Assembly: GCA_027025255.1 (NCBI GenBank)
Contig: JALVRC010000135.1
Span: 4,330 to 30,055, forward strand
From: Caldifarciminota bacterium
GTDB taxonomy: Bacteria > Hydrothermota > Tepidihabitantia > B3-TA06 > JALVRC01
Direction: 5' to 3'
DNA: 25,726 nucleotides
Part shown: piece after piece, positions 23,740 through 25,726 of the stretch
How positions within the stretch are numbered: position 1 is the stretch's first letter
How the letters are laid out: every line of letters begins with the position of its first letter
Program-made: the position numbers and the translations under genes
The notes under the pieces: model-generated
Seen by the model: only the letters and a program-made list of their open reading frames with translations
What the model was told of the DNA's origin: nothing
Database searches by the model: none

Positions 23740-24367
23740 CAAAACTAAAGTCCTTGAGGTTAAAATAGATGCCTTTCTTGATACTGTACTTGAAGCAGCT
23801 TTTGAATTCAGAGTTGGGATAGAATATTATTTAAAGGAAACATATGACAGTTTTAATATTAGAAAAGACACTGTTGACAGATTGGAAGGCAAGGCGGACA
23901 AATTAAGAAGAGAGATTGAAAATGCACTTTACCTTGAGATGCTTTTGCCAGAGTCAAGAGGCGACGTTTTAGCACTTCTTGAGACAACGGACGATGTTTT
24001 AAATGCACTTGCAGACATGATAGTTGATTTCAGCATAGAAAGACCTGTTTTAAAGGATATAAAAGAGGATTTTCTCTCTTTAACAGATGTATGTACAAAA
24101 GCAGTAGAAGAGATGATTGCAACGGTCAGAGCATATTTTAAAGATCTTGTATCTGTAAGAAACCACATTATCAAGGTTATGTTTTTAGAAAAAGAATCTG
24201 ACAAAATAGGCGAGAGAATAAAAAAACATATATTTAACAAAACGAATTGGGAGCTTTCTAAAAAAATACATCTTACAACATTCGTAAAATATTTACAGGG
24301 AATAGCAGACAAAGCAGAAGACGTTGCAGATAGGGTATCTATTTATGCTATAAAAAGAACAGAATGA
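23723..24367 (+). CDS. DUF47 (PhoU-like) Pit accessory protein
   Basis: 214 residues, all-helical, of the DUF47/PhoU-like family: about six long amphipathic helices with acidic ExxD-type motifs (for example LEGKADKLRREI, LLETTDDVLNALAD, GIADKAEDVADRV) that bind metal in PhoU folds. These proteins are encoded next to PiT transporters and are thought to regulate them. AAGGAGG precedes the ATG, inside the Ppx gene. It overlaps the permease gene by 4 nt (ATGA), supporting co-translation. Confidence 0.88.
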   Translation: MLTIFNKTKVLEVKIDAFLDTVLEAAFEFRVGIEYYLKETYDSFNIRKDTVDRLEGKADKLRREIENALYLEMLLPESRGDVLALLETTDDVLNALADMIVDFSIERPVLKDIKEDFLSLTDVCTKAVEEMIATVRAYFKDLVSVRNHIIKVMFLEKESDKIGERIKKHIFNKTNWELSKKIHLTTFVKYLQGIADKAEDVADRVSIYAIKRTE

Positions 24368-25726
24368 TTTATTTCTTTATTATAGGAGGTCTTTTTCTTG
24401 GCTGGTCTTTAGGCGCCAATCATACAGCAAATATTTTTGGGCCAGCAGTAGGCTCAAGAATGCTGAAATTCCGCACAGCTGCCATTATTGCCTCCATCTT
24501 TGTTATACTTGGTGCAGTGATAAGCGGTTCTGGAACAGCAAATACACTTGAAAGGCTTGGACATATTAATCTTATTGGTGCCTCCTTTGTTATAACGCTT
24601 GCTGCTGCAATAACAGTTAGTCTAATGACAAAATCCGGTCTTCCCGTCTCTACAACACAGGCAATAATTGGTGGAATAGTTGGCTGGAATATATTTTCTC
24701 AAAATCTTATAAATGTAAAAGAACTTTTAAATATTGTCTTGACATGGATTATTTCACCTATACTTGCAGGGGTTTTTTCTTTCCTTCTATTTAAACTCGT
24801 GAGACTATTACTTAAACGTATACGCATACATATTTTACGTATGGATTTATATACAAGGAGAGGATTAATTCTTGTAGGAGCATTCGGAGCATATAGTCTG
24901 GGGGCAAATAATATGGCAAATGTTATGGGTGTATTTGTATCCTCCAATCCTTTTGGAAGTTTACTCTATAAAAACTATGTGTTGCTGAATTCTTTGCAGG
25001 TTCTTTTCTTAATTGGAGGCCTATCCATTGCTGTAGGGATCTTTACATACTCCTTTAAGGTGATAAAAACCATTGGAAAAGACATATTTAAGCTCTCACC
25101 TGTCGCAGCTCTTATCGCAGTGTTTTCAGAATCACTTGTTCTTTTTATATTTGCTTCCTCATTTTTAAACCACGTACTAAACAGTATTGGCTTACCCTCT
25201 ATCCCTCTTGTGCCAGTTTCAAGTTCTCAAGCAGTAATAGGAGCGGTTATTGGTATTGCTCTATCAAGAGGTGCAGCTAAGGCTGTAAAATGGAATATAC
25301 TTGGGAAGATTTCTATTGGATGGGTACTTACACCACTCGCATCAGCAATCTTAACATTTGTACTCTTATTTATTATGCAAAATGTTTTTGATGTAAGGGT
25401 AAAAGATAACAAAACATATATTGTATCTGAGAAAGCTTTAAAAAAAGCAAGGAGCCTTAAGATTATTATAAACGAAAAGCCCTTTTCTGACAGTGTTTAT
25501 CATTCTGAATTAGAACTTTATAACCACTATAAAAGACAGATAAAAGGAAGCTTTAAATCTTTTGTTTCCCTTGTAGTAATAGACAGTATAACTGTTGATA
25601 CATCTTTTATTAAAGATACTACCATAAAACGCATACTTGCACCATTAAACAACAAGGATTTCCTATATACATGGGAACTTGAGGATACCCTTACTCACTA
25701 TGGGATAGAAAACCCTGACTTAATAA
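24364..25726 (+). CDS. PiT-family (phosphate-type) permease, 3' end beyond the window
   Basis: 454 residues are visible with no stop before the window edge. Two inverted homologous halves are present: GANHTANIFGPAVGS (17-31) with LPVSTTQAIIGG in the first, and GANNMANVMGVFVSS (180-194) with VPVSSSQAVIGA in the second. In typical PiT carriers the signatures are GANDxAN and PxSTTH, so the aspartate is His20/Asn183 and the histidine is Gln99/Gln289. About ten transmembrane helices are followed by a soluble extension of more than 110 residues (about 341 on) that I do not recognise. Linkage to the DUF47 and Ppx genes favours inorganic phosphate uptake; another oxyanion such as sulfate is possible. 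Confidence 0.82.
   Translation, partial: MIYFFIIGGLFLGWSLGANHTANIFGPAVGSRMLKFRTAAIIASIFVILGAVISGSGTANTLERLGHINLIGASFVITLAAAITVSLMTKSGLPVSTTQAIIGGIVGWNIFSQNLINVKELLNIVLTWIISPILAGVFSFLLFKLVRLLLKRIRIHILRMDLYTRRGLILVGAFGAYSLGANNMANVMGVFVSSNPFGSLLYKNYVLLNSLQVLFLIGGLSIAVGIFTYSFKVIKTIGKDIFKLSPVAALIAVFSESLVLFIFASSFLNHVLNSIGLPSIPLVPVSSSQAVIGAVIGIALSRGAAKAVKWNILGKISIGWVLTPLASAILTFVLLFIMQNVFDVRVKDNKTYIVSEKALKKARSLKIIINEKPFSDSVYHSELELYNHYKRQIKGSFKSFVSLVVIDSITVDTSFIKDTTIKRILAPLNNKDFLYTWELEDTLTHYGIENPDLI

Overview
The window is AT-rich and tightly packed. Genes overlap or nearly touch, and the longest gap is about 160 bp, so no stretch over 300 bp lacks a gene. Secreted and outer-membrane-type proteins (an M14 peptidase with a sorting-tail-like C-terminus, a likely beta-barrel), Mbx/Mrp-type bioenergetics and an NfnAB pair point to an anaerobic, diderm, possibly thermophilic bacterium. 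A deep-branching candidate phylum related to FCB/WOR-3 is my best guess, held at low confidence. I see no rRNA, tRNA, CRISPR, transposase or phage gene.

Layout. (1) 1-153: the end of a class III nucleotide cyclase. (2) 157-2747, minus: a macro-domain gene overlapping a secreted M14 carboxypeptidase gene. (3) 2882-4833: a two-HKD phospholipase D-like protein overlapping a metallophosphoesterase-fold protein that has lost its metal ligands. (4) 4931-15388: a 13-gene operon closed by an intrinsic terminator. It encodes an Mrp-like ion-translocating module (MrpE, F, G, a DUF4040 subunit, an MbhE/MrpB-like protein, MrpC and two antiporter-like subunits), a complex-I/[NiFe]-hydrogenase-like core (NuoH, B, C and D homologues) and, as the last gene, a two-cluster ferredoxin fused to an NfnB/GltD-type FAD-NAD(P)H flavoprotein. 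(5) 15431-16651: a DUF318 permease with a C-terminal heavy-metal-binding domain. (6) 16712-18010, minus: an exported protein made of eleven 37-residue repeats. (7) 18174-19838: a HEAT-repeat protein. (8) 19909-22821: NfnA, NfnB and a beta-barrel-like protein. (9) 22837-25726: a Ppx/GppA-like protein, a PhoU-like DUF47 protein and a PiT-family permease that runs off the end.

How it fits together. The 13-gene operon looks like a membrane complex of the Mbx/Mbs type. Its large subunit keeps three of the four cysteines that hold Ni-Fe in hydrogenases, so it is probably not a normal hydrogenase. The fused flavoprotein would give it a direct NAD(P)H port, and the stand-alone NfnAB encoded 4.5 kb downstream would exchange electrons among NADH, NADPH and ferredoxin in the cytoplasm. 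The inferred picture is reversible ferredoxin/NAD(P)H electron transfer coupled to Na+ or H+ pumping.

Expression signals are unusually readable. Six sigma70-like promoters all have a 16-bp spacer. Three of them place the -10 element only 5-6 nt before the start codon, which predicts leaderless mRNAs, including that of the large operon. A perfect 14-bp palindrome abuts the -35 of the large operon.
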